Under the pieces are notes generated by a model. It ran no database searches and was not told where the DNA came from. It saw only the letters and a list, made by a program, of their open reading frames with translations. Both the position numbers and the translations under genes were made by a program. Below, piece by piece: positions 16,831-24,902 of a stretch of DNA of 64,000 nucleotides (position 1 is the first letter of the stretch; each line of letters begins with the position of its first letter). Origin of the DNA: Thalassospira povalilytica (GTDB taxonomy: Bacteria; Pseudomonadota; Alphaproteobacteria; Rhodospirillales; Thalassospiraceae); the NCBI RefSeq assembly GCF_002844235.1, contig NZ_PGTS01000002.1, forward strand, positions 124,001 to 188,000. The letters are read 5' to 3'.

Positions 16831-17625
16831 TCATTCATGGCGCCATGTCGGGTGGCGCTTTTCAACGAAGGCGCCGATGCCTTCGCGGGCGTCGTGTTTT
16901 TGCATGTTGGTGGTCATGACATCGGATGCATAGGCATATGCATCGGGCAGGGGCATTTCGATCTGTTTGTAAAACGCCTGTTTGCCAAGGCGCACGGTCA
17001 TGCCGGATCTTGCGGCAATGCCCGCGGCAAGGTCATCTGTTGCCGTTTCAAGATCATCATCATCAACCACGTCCGATACCAACCCCATCGCAAAGGCGGT
17101 GTCGGCCGGCACCGGATCGCCGGTTAGCAGCATGCGCATGGCGTGCTTGCGCGCGATATTGCGGCTCAGTGCGACCATCGGGGTCGAACAGAACAAACCG
17201 ATATTGACCCCGGGGGTGGCAAATTTGGCCGAACGGGCTGCAACGGCAAGATCGCAGCTTGCCACCAGCTGACAGCCAGCCGCTGTCGCCATGCCACGGA
17301 CACGGGCAATGACCGGCTGGGGCAGGGTGACGATCCGCATCATCAGGCGACTGCACTGGGCAAACAGGCTGGCATGCTGATCACAGTCGGTGATGCCGCC
17401 CATTTCCTTAAGATCGTGACCGGCACAAAAAACCGGCCCATCGGCGGCAAGAATAACGCACCGGATATCGGGGTTTTGGGCAATGTCGTCAAAGGCATCC
17501 TGAAGGGCGGACATCATCGCCGCGGACAGGGCGTTGCGCCGGGCGGGGTTGGACAGGACAAGGGTGACATAACCGTCGTGATCATGGCGGGTCACCAGCG
17601 GGGATGACGGGGTGGCGGTGGTCAT
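16831..17625 (-). CDS. Enoyl-CoA hydratase/isomerase family protein (ECHDC3-like)
   Basis: A 264-residue crotonase-fold protein. Landmarks are LVLSNPARRNALSAAMMSAL, CVILAADGPVFCAGHDLKEM (CoA site and first oxyanion loop) and RVRGMATAAGCQLVASCDLA (second oxyanion loop). The pattern FCAGHDLKEM with ATAAGCQL is typical of ECHDC3-like members, so it may not be a classical fatty-acid hydratase. ATG at 17623-17625 has AGGAGG upstream. A palindromic TTCTACT/AGTAGAA element (17671-17693) lies 46 bases upstream and suggests control by a dedicated regulator. It is monocistronic. Confidence 0.92.
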   Translation of the reverse strand: MTTATPSSPLVTRHDHDGYVTLVLSNPARRNALSAAMMSALQDAFDDIAQNPDIRCVILAADGPVFCAGHDLKEMGGITDCDQHASLFAQCSRLMMRIVTLPQPVIARVRGMATAAGCQLVASCDLAVAARSAKFATPGVNIGLFCSTPMVALSRNIARKHAMRMLLTGDPVPADTAFAMGLVSDVVDDDDLETATDDLAAGIAARSGMTVRLGKQAFYKQIEMPLPDAYAYASDVMTTNMQKHDAREGIGAFVEKRHPTWRHE

Positions 17626-17670
17626 GGTGTTCCTCCTTGATGTGTGTGCGTGGCATCGTTTTTGATTTTC

Positions 17671-17693
17671 TTCTACTTGTGATCGTAGTAGAA
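17671..17693. promoter_or_regulatory. Palindromic operator candidate upstream of the enoyl-CoA hydratase gene
   Basis: A perfect inverted repeat TTCTACT (17671-17677) / AGTAGAA (17687-17693) with a 9-base centre lies 46-68 bases before the hydratase start codon. The size is right for a TetR- or GntR-type dimer. No regulator gene is adjacent. Confidence 0.5.
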
Positions 17694-17788
17694 TTGCACG
17701 CATCGGGTCATCAATAAAACCGTTTACAAGCATCGGGATATTCGGTGTTTGAAGAATAAACCGAACGGTGAAAAACGCATGGTTGTGG

Positions 17789-18700
17789 ATGAGTGACAGT
17801 CAAACGCGGCGTCCTGGTCGGGCGCCGAACCGGTTTGTTTCAGCGCGTAAATGGCAGGAAACGATAAAGTCGCAAAAGCCTGTCCGTGAAACGCCGATCA
17901 AACGGTTTGATCGCAAGGACGTAATGGAGCGCGATCTTGAACGGTATCGCGCCGAAGCGCGTGCGCGGTTGCTTCGTAACGGTTTTGACATCCCGCCCTT
18001 TTTGATGCCCAAGCCCAAAATCATCGATGATGACAACGAAACCCCCGATCCCGAAACGGTCGAGGTCACGGAAACCCGTCCGCCGGCGATGCTGGGGCCA
18101 AAGCCGTCCCCGATGGTCAGCGACAAACAAATCGCCGCAGCCAGTGCCGCCAGTGCCGAGCGCGCACAAAATGCGACACGGCCCAAGCCCAGCCGCCATG
18201 TTCATGTGCAGAACGCCGCATCTGGTGCCGCAGCACTGCATGGAAACCCGGCCGCCCAGGCCAGCCACGAAGCCGCCCAGGCAGCTGCATTCGCCGAAGA
18301 AAAGACCGCGTATGACGAATATGTCGAAAGCCTGAATGGCGGGGCGACATTGCTTGATCGGGGGCGACAGACAGACGATGGTGACGCATCATCGGGCAAT
18401 GACATTCAGGGACGTGTTGATGACTTCAAGGAAAAGGAAGTCCGGCAGTCACGCATTGATTTGCCCGATAACACGGCCAACTGGGCCGCGCGCGGTGAAA
18501 TGGACCGCAAGCGTCTGGAAATCCTTGAAAAACAGGAAAAGGCCAAGGCAAAAGCCGCGCGGTCAAAACGCAAGGCACGCGACCCTATCACCTGGGACAA
18601 GTTTCTGCCACGTGCCGCGGCCTATATGATTGCGGCGGTTGCCATTGGCTATGTGCTTGTTCTGACAGTCAGCGAGTTTTCGGCAATTTTGGGGAAATAG
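17789..18700 (+). CDS. Uncharacterised protein with one C-terminal membrane helix
   Basis: A 303-residue protein of unknown function. Residues 1-75 are basic and helical (RDLERYRAEARARLLRNGF). Residues 80-230 are low in complexity and rich in Ala, Pro and acidic residues. A charged segment (KQEKAKAKAARSKRKARDP) precedes a single hydrophobic helix at the C-terminus (AAAYMIAAVAIGYVLVLTV). This makes it a tail-anchored inner-membrane protein with its bulk in the cytoplasm. The start is uncertain: GTG at 17768 and ATG at 17789 are both in frame, and neither has a clear ribosome site. The neighbouring small ORF at 19068 has the same arrangement (basic stretch, then a C-terminal helix). Confidence 0.65.
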   Translation: MSDSQTRRPGRAPNRFVSARKWQETIKSQKPVRETPIKRFDRKDVMERDLERYRAEARARLLRNGFDIPPFLMPKPKIIDDDNETPDPETVEVTETRPPAMLGPKPSPMVSDKQIAAASAASAERAQNATRPKPSRHVHVQNAASGAAALHGNPAAQASHEAAQAAAFAEEKTAYDEYVESLNGGATLLDRGRQTDDGDASSGNDIQGRVDDFKEKEVRQSRIDLPDNTANWAARGEMDRKRLEILEKQEKAKAKAARSKRKARDPITWDKFLPRAAAYMIAAVAIGYVLVLTVSEFSAILGK

Positions 18701-19067
18701 TCGGCTATTGTCGAACTGTTGCCGTAATCCCCATATAAGTATCAGGATAATCAGACGGTTCCGGCCCACTGGTTTTGCCCATCGGTTTGCCCCACAGGTT
18801 GTGTGCAGGCAGGCCGGTTGCGGATAACAAATCCATACACCTGAAAATCGGGGATCGGCCGGTGATATGCTGTTTGGGGCATGCTGTTTGGGGACAGTAT
18901 CCGGATCACCGTCAGCCTTTGAAAAGGCAAAGCATCGGGACAGACGCGACAGACCATCAATGAGGGGGCCGTCATTTTCGTGATGCACAGCATCGCAGCA
19001 TGAAAATGACCGGAATTTTCGACATACCCTTGTTGCAGGAGGCAGCGAGTGACGCTGTGAAATCGCC
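18701..19067. other. Intergenic region
   Basis: About 365 bases with no convincing gene. A 14-base near-perfect tandem duplication (atgctgtttggggc/a) occupies 18867-18894. An AGGAGG near 19037 is followed by an in-frame stop after three codons, so it does not serve the next ORF directly. Confidence 0.5.
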
Positions 19068-19355
19068 ATGATGCGTGACGAAACCGGTCAGGAAGACCGC
19101 CGCCCTGTCTATCTTCCGGAGAACCGCCATCATTGGGCATCCAATGATGAGGTCGACAAACCTGTTGTGGATTTGTCGCGCGGGCCCGTCCGGGCAAGGT
19201 TCAAACATAAAGCAGCCTCGCAACCGCCGATGTCATCGGGTGAATGGATGCGACGCAAATTGCCGCATATCGGTGCGACGGCGATTGTCGCCATTGTTAT
19301 CGGGGGTGTGGTGCTGGCCACATTTACCGATCTGGCATCGATCGTTTTGCGCTAA
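19068..19355 (+). CDS. Small putative membrane protein
   Basis: A 95-residue predicted protein with a charged, mostly polar first 60 residues and one C-terminal hydrophobic helix (IGATAIVAIVIGGVVLATF). ATG at 19068 or 19071 is possible; an in-frame stop lies shortly upstream and there is no good ribosome site at normal spacing, so translation is uncertain. The layout copies that of the larger upstream protein (17789-18700). No family is recognised. Confidence 0.45.
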   Translation: MMRDETGQEDRRPVYLPENRHHWASNDEVDKPVVDLSRGPVRARFKHKAASQPPMSSGEWMRRKLPHIGATAIVAIVIGGVVLATFTDLASIVLR

Positions 19356-19537
19356 TCGTGATCCCGTACCTGTACCGTGATATGGTCGGGTGTGAACCGG
19401 CTTTGCTGCGGGCGCGCCATTGTCGCCTGATCCAGGGACGTCAATAAAGAGATGGCGACAAACACACGGTGACAAAACGGATCGCGGCAAACAGTCCGCA
19501 TCCAATGGTGGGGAAGGGATGCAGAAACCGTAAAATA

Positions 19538-19554
19538 TTGACGTTAACGTAAAC
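19538..19554. promoter_or_regulatory. LiuR-like palindrome upstream of the PaaI thioesterase gene
   Basis: TTGACGTTAACGTAAAC is a near-palindrome built around ACGTTAACGT. It closely resembles, from memory, the operator of LiuR, a MerR-family regulator of branched-chain amino-acid and related acyl-CoA catabolism in proteobacteria. It lies about 70 bases before the thioesterase start, in promoter position. The regulator gene is not in the window. Confidence 0.5.
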
Positions 19555-19624
19555 GTTATGTCAGGCTGTCGATCTGGATCAATAATGCCAAAGCAAAACT
19601 GGCAATCTGGGGAGGTCTGCTGTC

Positions 19625-20065
19625 ATGAACAATTCGCACGCCCGCACCGGGATCACCCCGGCCGATTTTGATGCCATCATGCGCGAAAAGGTGCCGTTTG
19701 TCGGCGATATGGGCGTTATCACGGAAAGTCTTGAAAATGACACGGCGGTCCTGCGGTTGCCGTTCAGGGAACGCTATTTGCGGCCCGGCAATGTGGTAAC
19801 GGGCCCGGCGATTTTTGCCCTGGCCGATATTGCGCTTTATGCGGTGGCCTGGCTTGTGGTGCCCAAGGCGGATCTGGCGGTAACGACCGAGGCGACGGTA
19901 CATTTCCTGTCGGGGGCGAAGCCGGGCGACCTGATTGCCGAGGCCAGAATCCTTAAGGCGGGCAGGCGGCTTTTGATTGCGGAATGCCATATTCGATCAG
20001 CCGTTGATAACAGTCTTTGTGCGCATGTGATCGGGACATATGCCATGCCGCCGGCGGAAAAATAG
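19625..20065 (+). CDS. PaaI-type hotdog thioesterase
   Basis: A 146-residue single hotdog-domain protein of the PaaI/YbgC-like thioesterase group, which would hydrolyse acyl-CoA esters in the cytoplasm. The central helix and following strand read NVVTGPAIFALADIALYAVA, where the family has G...G-x(2)-a-x-l-a-D, and VTTEATVHFL follows. ATG at 19625 has GGGGAGG ten bases upstream. The LiuR-like box upstream suggests a role in branched-chain or related acyl-CoA turnover. It is transcribed in the same direction as the ribosomal genes that follow, but 155 bases separate them. Confidence 0.88.
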   Translation: MNNSHARTGITPADFDAIMREKVPFVGDMGVITESLENDTAVLRLPFRERYLRPGNVVTGPAIFALADIALYAVAWLVVPKADLAVTTEATVHFLSGAKPGDLIAEARILKAGRRLLIAECHIRSAVDNSLCAHVIGTYAMPPAEK

Positions 20066-20131
20066 CGCGAAATCGTGTGGTAAAATAATACCTCTTTACG
20101 TAACACATTGATTTATAATGAAATATTCCTG

Positions 20132-20159
20132 TTGTTTTCCTGTTGAATGCTGGCATAAT
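20132..20159 (+). promoter_or_regulatory. Candidate rplM-rpsI promoter
   Basis: TTGTTT (20132-20137) and CATAAT (20154-20159) with a 16-base spacer, about 60 bases before rplM. A small hairpin (GAGGG/CCCTC, 20175-20190) lies in the leader and may matter for ribosomal-protein feedback. Confidence 0.35.
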
Positions 20160-20220
20160 GCGCCGACTTTCAACGAGGGAAGATTCCCTCCGTGAAACCC
20201 AGTTTTCGAGTATTGAAATA

Positions 20221-20688
20221 ATGAAAACCTTCACTGCGACACCGAGCGACATCGAGCGCAAATGGTTCGTGGTCGACGCTGAAGACGTCGTCCTTGGCCG
20301 CCTTGCTGCTGTTGTTGCCAACCGTCTTCGTGGTAAACACAAAGCTATGTTTACCCCGCACATGGACTGTGGCGATCACATCGTCATCGTCAATGCCGAA
20401 AAAGTCAAATTGACCGGCCGTAAACTTCAGAACAAGAAGTTCTACTGGCACACCGGTTACCCGGGCGGCATCAAAGAACGCACCATGGACAAGCTCCTGA
20501 ATGGTGAGCACCCGGAACGTGTGATCATCAAAGCTGTTGAGCGTATGATGTCCCGTGGTCCGCTGCGCAGCCAGGTTCTTTCCAAACTGCACGTCTATGC
20601 TGGTACCGAGCACCCGCATGAAGCTCAGAAGCCGGAAGTCCTCGACGTTGCGGCTATGAACGAAAAGAACAAGCGGAGTGGCAAATAA
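20221..20688 (+). CDS. rplM: 50S ribosomal protein L13
   Basis: A 155-residue L13, an early assembly protein of the large ribosomal subunit. Diagnostic stretches are [45 protein letters not shown] and [14 protein letters not shown]. The frame is open 26 codons upstream, but [15 protein letters not shown] is the normal L13 beginning. The ribosome site is weak. The last base of its TAA is the first base of the rpsI ATG (TAATG), so the two are translationally coupled, as expected for this conserved pair. Confidence 0.98.
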   Translation: MKTFTATPSDIERKWFVVDAEDVVLGRLAAVVANRLRGKHKAMFTPHMDCGDHIVIVNAEKVKLTGRKLQNKKFYWHTGYPGGIKERTMDKLLNGEHPERVIIKAVERMMSRGPLRSQVLSKLHVYAGTEHPHEAQKPEVLDVAAMNEKNKRSGK

Positions 20689-21176
20689 TGGCCGACACCA
20701 AAACTCTTGAAGATCTCAAGGATCTGGCACAGGGCGGCGAAACCGCAGCTGCTGCTGAAGGCACCCTGCCGGAACCGAAGATCGACGCACAGGGCCGTTC
20801 CTATGCAACCGGTCGTCGTAAAAACGCAATTGCACGTGTCTGGATCAAGCCGGGCTCGGGTAAAGTCACCGTCAATGGCCGCGAGTTCGAAGACTACTTC
20901 GCACGTCCGGTTCTGCGCATGGTCATCAACCAGCCGTTCGGCGTAACCGATCGTAAAGATCAGTTCGACGTCGTTTGCACCGTATCTGGTGGCGGTCTGT
21001 CTGGTCAGGCAGGTGCGGTTCGTCACGGTATTTCCCGTGCGCTGACCCTGTTCGAGCCGGCACTGCGTGGTTCGCTCAAAGCTGGCGGGTTCCTTACCCG
21101 TGACTCGCGTGCAGTCGAACGTAAAAAATACGGTCGTGCAAAAGCTCGTCGTAGCTTCCAGTTCTCGAAACGTTAA
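20688..21176 (+). CDS. rpsI: 30S ribosomal protein S9
   Basis: A 162-residue S9 of the small subunit. The S9 core starts near residue 38 ([19 protein letters not shown]) and ends in the invariant basic tail [13 protein letters not shown], whose terminal Arg reaches the P-site tRNA. The first 35 residues are an acidic Ala-rich extension common in alphaproteobacteria. It is coupled to rplM by a one-base stop/start overlap and followed by two terminators. Confidence 0.98.
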   Translation: MADTKTLEDLKDLAQGGETAAAAEGTLPEPKIDAQGRSYATGRRKNAIARVWIKPGSGKVTVNGREFEDYFARPVLRMVINQPFGVTDRKDQFDVVCTVSGGGLSGQAGAVRHGISRALTLFEPALRGSLKAGGFLTRDSRAVERKKYGRAKARRSFQFSKR

Positions 21177-21211
21177 TACGTTTCCAGACATCTGGTACGA
21201 TACAGTATTGG

Positions 21212-21245
21212 AAAAGCGTCACTTTCGAGTGGCGCTTTTTCTTTT
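21212..21245 (+). terminator. Terminator after rpsI
   Basis: Stem AAAAGCGTCACT/AGTGGCGCTTTTT followed by CTTTT, about 35 bases after the rpsI stop. Confidence 0.88.
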
Positions 21246-21294
21246 GCGGGGCAGGGTGCCGATACCATTGGTTCTTCAAACCTGCACAAAAAAG

Positions 21295-21333
21295 AAAACG
21301 GCGCTCTTTCCAAGGAAAGGCGCCGTTTTTTTA
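21295..21333. terminator. Second, bidirectional terminator between rpsI and lldD
   Basis: AACGGCGC...GCGCCGTT (21297-21327) with an internal CTTTCC/GGAAAG pairing and T residues to the right and A residues to the left. It can stop transcription from both the ribosomal operon and, with poorer T content, from convergent lldD. Confidence 0.85.
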
Positions 21334-21382
21334 TCGGTGGATGATGGGGGGTGCTTGGCGCGTGCCCCCGTAATCTTGTGCG

Positions 21383-22546
21383 TTACTGCCAGCGGTCCGA
21401 GAAATCACGCGGGACCATCAGGATGTCACGATCAACCGTGTTGATGTCGGTGTGACCACAGAATGCCATCGAAACTTCAAGTTCCTTATGGATCAGCTCA
21501 AGCGCCTTGGTGACACCTGCTTCGCCCATCGCACCCAGGCCATAAACATAGGCGCGCCCGATATAGGTGCCTTTTGCGCCAAGGGCCAATGCCTTAAGCA
21601 CGTCCTGACCGGAACGGATGCCACTATCAAGGTGAACCTCGATCTTGTCGCCGACCGCATCCATGATTTGCGGCAAGGCGCGGATCGAAGACAGCGCCCC
21701 GTCAAGCTGACGTCCGCCATGGTTTGAAACGATAATGGCATCGGCACCGACATTCAGGGCTTCGACCGCGTCACGCGGGTCAATGATCCCCTTGATGATC
21801 AGCGGGCCATCCCACATTTTGCGGAATTCGCGAATACGATCCCAATCAAGGGAATCATCAAATGCCTGGGCCGTCCAGTCCCCCAGAGACGACGGATCAG
21901 CAACGCCCTTGGCATGACCGACAATGTTGCCAAAGAAACGGCGTTTGGTGCCAAGCATGCCAAGACCCCATTGGACCTTGGTCATCATGTCGGCGACCGA
22001 TTTGATGGTCAGCTTGGGCGGAGCAGACAGGCCGTTTTTCAAATCCTTGTGACGCTGACCCAACATCTGAAGATCGACCGTGATGACGGCGGCCGAACAT
22101 TTTGCGGCCTTGGCCCGGTCAAACAGGCGCTGCATGAAGTCATCATCTTTGAGCGTATAAACCTGCAACCAGAACGGCTTGGATGTGTTTTCGGCCACAT
22201 CCTCGATCGAACAGATTGACATGGTCGACAAGGTATAGGGTACACCGAATTTTTCGGCCGCACGGGCAGCCTTGATTTCGCCATCAGCACACTGCATTCC
22301 GGTCAGTCCGACAGGGGCAAGGGCGACCGGCATGGAGACGTCCTGACCGATCATCTGGCTTTTGGTGGTGCGGCCCGACATGTCGATTGCGACGCGCTGA
22401 CGCAGGTGGATATCCTGAAAATCGGTGGTGTTTTCGCGGAATGTCTGCTCGGTCCAGCTTCCGGATTCTGCGTAATCGTAAAACATGCGCGGGGTGCGCC
22501 GTTTATAGATACGTTTAAGGTCGTCGACGCAGGTAATCACTGGCAT
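21383..22546 (-). CDS. lldD: FMN-dependent L-lactate dehydrogenase / alpha-hydroxy-acid oxidase
   Basis: A 387-residue FMN enzyme of the lactate dehydrogenase/glycolate oxidase family, which oxidises L-lactate to pyruvate and feeds electrons to the respiratory chain. The N-terminal RRTPRMFYDYAESGSW, the FMN loop ALAPVGLTGMQCADGE, the catalytic SNHGGRQLDG and LDSGIRSGQDVLKALALGAK are present. Its length and beginning (MPVITCVDDLKRIYKRR) match LldD. ATG at 22544-22546 has GGAG upstream; the longer open frame is not used. A perfect TGGT-AAT-ACCA palindrome lies 33 bases upstream, the type bound by FadR-subfamily GntR regulators such as LldR. Confidence 0.93.
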   Translation of the reverse strand: MPVITCVDDLKRIYKRRTPRMFYDYAESGSWTEQTFRENTTDFQDIHLRQRVAIDMSGRTTKSQMIGQDVSMPVALAPVGLTGMQCADGEIKAARAAEKFGVPYTLSTMSICSIEDVAENTSKPFWLQVYTLKDDDFMQRLFDRAKAAKCSAAVITVDLQMLGQRHKDLKNGLSAPPKLTIKSVADMMTKVQWGLGMLGTKRRFFGNIVGHAKGVADPSSLGDWTAQAFDDSLDWDRIREFRKMWDGPLIIKGIIDPRDAVEALNVGADAIIVSNHGGRQLDGALSSIRALPQIMDAVGDKIEVHLDSGIRSGQDVLKALALGAKGTYIGRAYVYGLGAMGEAGVTKALELIHKELEVSMAFCGHTDINTVDRDILMVPRDFSDRWQ

Positions 22547-22578
22547 GAGTTCAACTCCGAATAAGGTGCGCGTGGTAA

Positions 22579-22589
22579 TGGTAATACCA
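22579..22589. promoter_or_regulatory. FadR/GntR-type operator upstream of lldD
   Basis: TGGTAATACCA is a perfect palindrome with the TGGT-N3-ACCA layout of FadR-subfamily GntR sites. It is embedded in a wider GTGGTA/TACCAC repeat and lies 33 bases before the lldD start codon. Confidence 0.55.
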
Positions 22590-22845
22590 CTTTCCCAAGT
22601 TATCGCAAACCGAATTGAAAAACAGCCCCTTACTGACCATTTCCGCATGCCGGAAACAGCGCGATGCGATCACGGGAAAAGAATTTTAAAAAGAAGGCTC
22701 GGAAATTGCGAAGTTTGTGATAAGAACAAGTTCAGGAACGATAATTTCCGATTTGCAAAGGATCACAAAATGGTTGGGAACATGCGACGAATTTTCAAAA
22801 CATAGCTTTTTGAAACTCTGTTGGACATCCTTGCTGTTTGTGAAG
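22590..22845. other. AT-rich intergenic region between divergent lldD and the GNAT gene
   Basis: About 255 bases without a supported gene. A short plus-strand frame here has no ribosome site and contains a stop-rich AT segment. It ends in a free-standing plus-strand terminator, so it may encode a small RNA or a leader. Confidence 0.5.
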
Positions 22846-22872
22846 GGCCGCTAATAGAGCGGTCTTTTTTTA
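22846..22872 (+). terminator. Terminator without an assigned upstream gene
   Basis: The stem CCGCT/AGCGG (22848-22862, extended by a G-T pair) is followed by seven T residues on the plus strand. No plus-strand protein gene precedes it since rpsI. Confidence 0.6.
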
Positions 22873-22928
22873 TGCCAATTCGAAATCCTGAAAATCCCAG
22901 TTAACCCCCAAAGAAAGGGACCACCGAT

Positions 22929-23822
22929 ATGCAGTACAGAAAGCTGCACGACGCCGATCTTGATGCCGCAAACGCATTTCTTGCCGACCATGCTGCGACC
23001 AGCATGATCCTGCGCGGAAATCTGCGAACTGCCGGTATCGAGCGACGCCGTCATCCGCTTTCTGGAAGCTGGTTCGGTGCTGTGGCAAATGATGGCGCGA
23101 TCCAGGCCATCATTGCGCAGTTCGGCAATGGCAATGTCTTTGTCCAGGCAGCGGATAACCAAACGGTCCCGACCCAACTGACCGAAGCCTTTCTTGCCGA
23201 TCCGTTGCGGCCCGTAGCCGGGGTGTTCGGCGAGGCCGATCAGGCGGCGGATATGCTGGGCCAGCTTGGCCTCGCGGGCAGTGAATTTGCGATCAATGCA
23301 TCGGATATTCTGTATGGGCTGGATCTTGCCAATCTGGTGGTGCCGGTCAATGCGCGGGCGGATGACTTTCAGATGGTTGATGCCGAAAAGGTTGAACGCA
23401 GCACGTTGCTAAGCTGGCTGCGGGCCTACGAGATCGAGGCATTAGGGGCCGAAGACACCCCGGTTCTTGACAGCAAGGTCGCATCGCGACTGGTGCAGTC
23501 CCTTGATGCGCGTAATCTGTGGGCACTGATTGTTGAAGGAAAGGCGGTAAGCCTTTCGGGCTTTAACGCCCAGCTGCCTGACATGGTTCAGGTCGGCCCG
23601 GTCTGGACACCGCCGGAATACCGGTCAAACGGCTATGCCCGGATACTGGTTGCCAAAACACTTCTGGCCGCACGGGCACGCGGGGTAACCCGCGCGATCC
23701 TGTCCACAGACAGCGAAGCCGCGGCAAAGGCCTATGAGGCACTTGGTTTTGAGAAAATCGGGCGCTACCGCTTGGCGCTTCTGAAAAGCCCGATGCAGCT
23801 TGGTAAAATGTCCGCTGCATAG
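22929..23822 (+). CDS. GNAT family acetyltransferase
   Basis: A 297-residue protein with a C-terminal GNAT domain. The acetyl-CoA-binding motif A is VQVGPVWTPPEYRSNGYARI (about residues 218-237, with the R/Q-x-x-G-x-G/A pattern as RSNGYA), followed by LSTDSEAAAKAYEALGFEKI, the usual motif B ending. The first 150 residues are an additional domain found in YesJ/MshD-like or amino-acid N-acetyltransferase-like members. It would transfer an acetyl group to an unidentified amine in the cytoplasm. ATG at 22929 follows AAAGGGA. The gene is monocistronic. Confidence 0.88.
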   Translation: MQYRKLHDADLDAANAFLADHAATSMILRGNLRTAGIERRRHPLSGSWFGAVANDGAIQAIIAQFGNGNVFVQAADNQTVPTQLTEAFLADPLRPVAGVFGEADQAADMLGQLGLAGSEFAINASDILYGLDLANLVVPVNARADDFQMVDAEKVERSTLLSWLRAYEIEALGAEDTPVLDSKVASRLVQSLDARNLWALIVEGKAVSLSGFNAQLPDMVQVGPVWTPPEYRSNGYARILVAKTLLAARARGVTRAILSTDSEAAAKAYEALGFEKIGRYRLALLKSPMQLGKMSAA

Positions 23823-24043
23823 CTCAAAGAAGCCTGCATGTCGCAATGACAATGCCCGATTTGACCATCGAATATGTGCCTGCCGTCCGGTATGATCGGG
23901 GGCAGGCATTTTTCCATCCGGTGCTGGATGGGCATGTCGCACAATGGTTAAGCTTGCATAAAGGGTGCGCGGCGATAATGGCCGGCAAAGGGTACTTGTG
24001 AAAAGCGGCTGTGTTGCTGCTGATTGTTGTTAGAGGAAGGTTC

Positions 24044-24817
24044 ATGACGAATTACTTCGTGATCACCGCCGGTCGAACAGGCTCGGCCTGGTTGGCTGAT
24101 TTTCTGTCGGCGAACCTCAAGATCGAGGCGATACACGAACCGCTTGGTATCGAGGATTTCGGCACCCGGATGCCCGACATCCGAACCATGCGGACCTATA
24201 ACAACCATGGAAATACCCGCTTTGTGCAGGAATTCTGGGAGCGGAAATTTCAAACCATTCCCGATGGAACCTATGCCGAAACCAACCATACCCTTTGCAA
24301 GTGCGGTTTGGTCGAAAACGTGATTTCGAATGGTCGGGCGGATTTCACGACGCTGATCATTTTAAAAAGAAACATCGTCAAACAATGCGTCAGTTATCTG
24401 GTTCGTAATGATTTCGGGAATATTACGCTTGCCTGGCAGTGGTACTTGCATCCGTCCTATTCGCGAAAAATCATCAATGCTGATGCATTTTCGCAATTCG
24501 GGCCGTTGGGCATGCCGCTTTGGTATTGCTATGAAATGGCCACGCGGCAAGAATATTACCGCCAAAAATATGCCGATCAGATCAAGATGGTCGATGTGTC
24601 ACTTGACGAGGCGGTCCATGAAGAAGGGGCGAAGGCCTTTTTGACTGACCTCGGTATTGATGGCGCGTGCGTGATGCCACCCAAAAAGAATGCAAACAAG
24701 GCACAGCCGAGCCAGGAACTTGTTCAGCAGGTTACGACAATCGTTGAAAAAATCACATTTGACCCGGCCAAGGTCGCAGGGGATGCCATCAAGGCCGGGT
24801 TTGCGTTTGAGCCCTGA
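24044..24817 (+). CDS. Sulfotransferase-like P-loop protein
   Basis: A 257-residue protein with a sulfotransferase-type PAPS-binding start: FVITAGRTGSAWLADFLSAN matches the 5'-phosphosulfate loop (RTGSxWL) and LIILKRNIVKQCVSYLVRN matches the 3'-phosphate region (R-x(7)-S). These enzymes move sulfate from PAPS to sugars, lipids or small molecules. ATG at 24044 has AGAGGAAGG upstream; an 11-codon longer frame is not used. No polysaccharide or lipid synthesis genes adjoin it, so the acceptor is unknown. It ends in GFAFEP and is followed, 85 bases later, by an exported-protein gene. Confidence 0.78.
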   Translation: MTNYFVITAGRTGSAWLADFLSANLKIEAIHEPLGIEDFGTRMPDIRTMRTYNNHGNTRFVQEFWERKFQTIPDGTYAETNHTLCKCGLVENVISNGRADFTTLIILKRNIVKQCVSYLVRNDFGNITLAWQWYLHPSYSRKIINADAFSQFGPLGMPLWYCYEMATRQEYYRQKYADQIKMVDVSLDEAVHEEGAKAFLTDLGIDGACVMPPKKNANKAQPSQELVQQVTTIVEKITFDPAKVAGDAIKAGFAFEP

Positions 24818-24902
24818 GTAGTGGGCGCGTCTGATTAAATCGCCTTGCAAGCGGTAGATCACGGGCGGGGTTCCGAGTATCGGGTAAATATGAACCGGAT
24901 TG

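Noticed and set aside
18867..18894. 14-base tandem duplication considered as an att or CRISPR remnant
   Set aside because: Only two copies, no spacer structure, no integrase or cas genes nearby.
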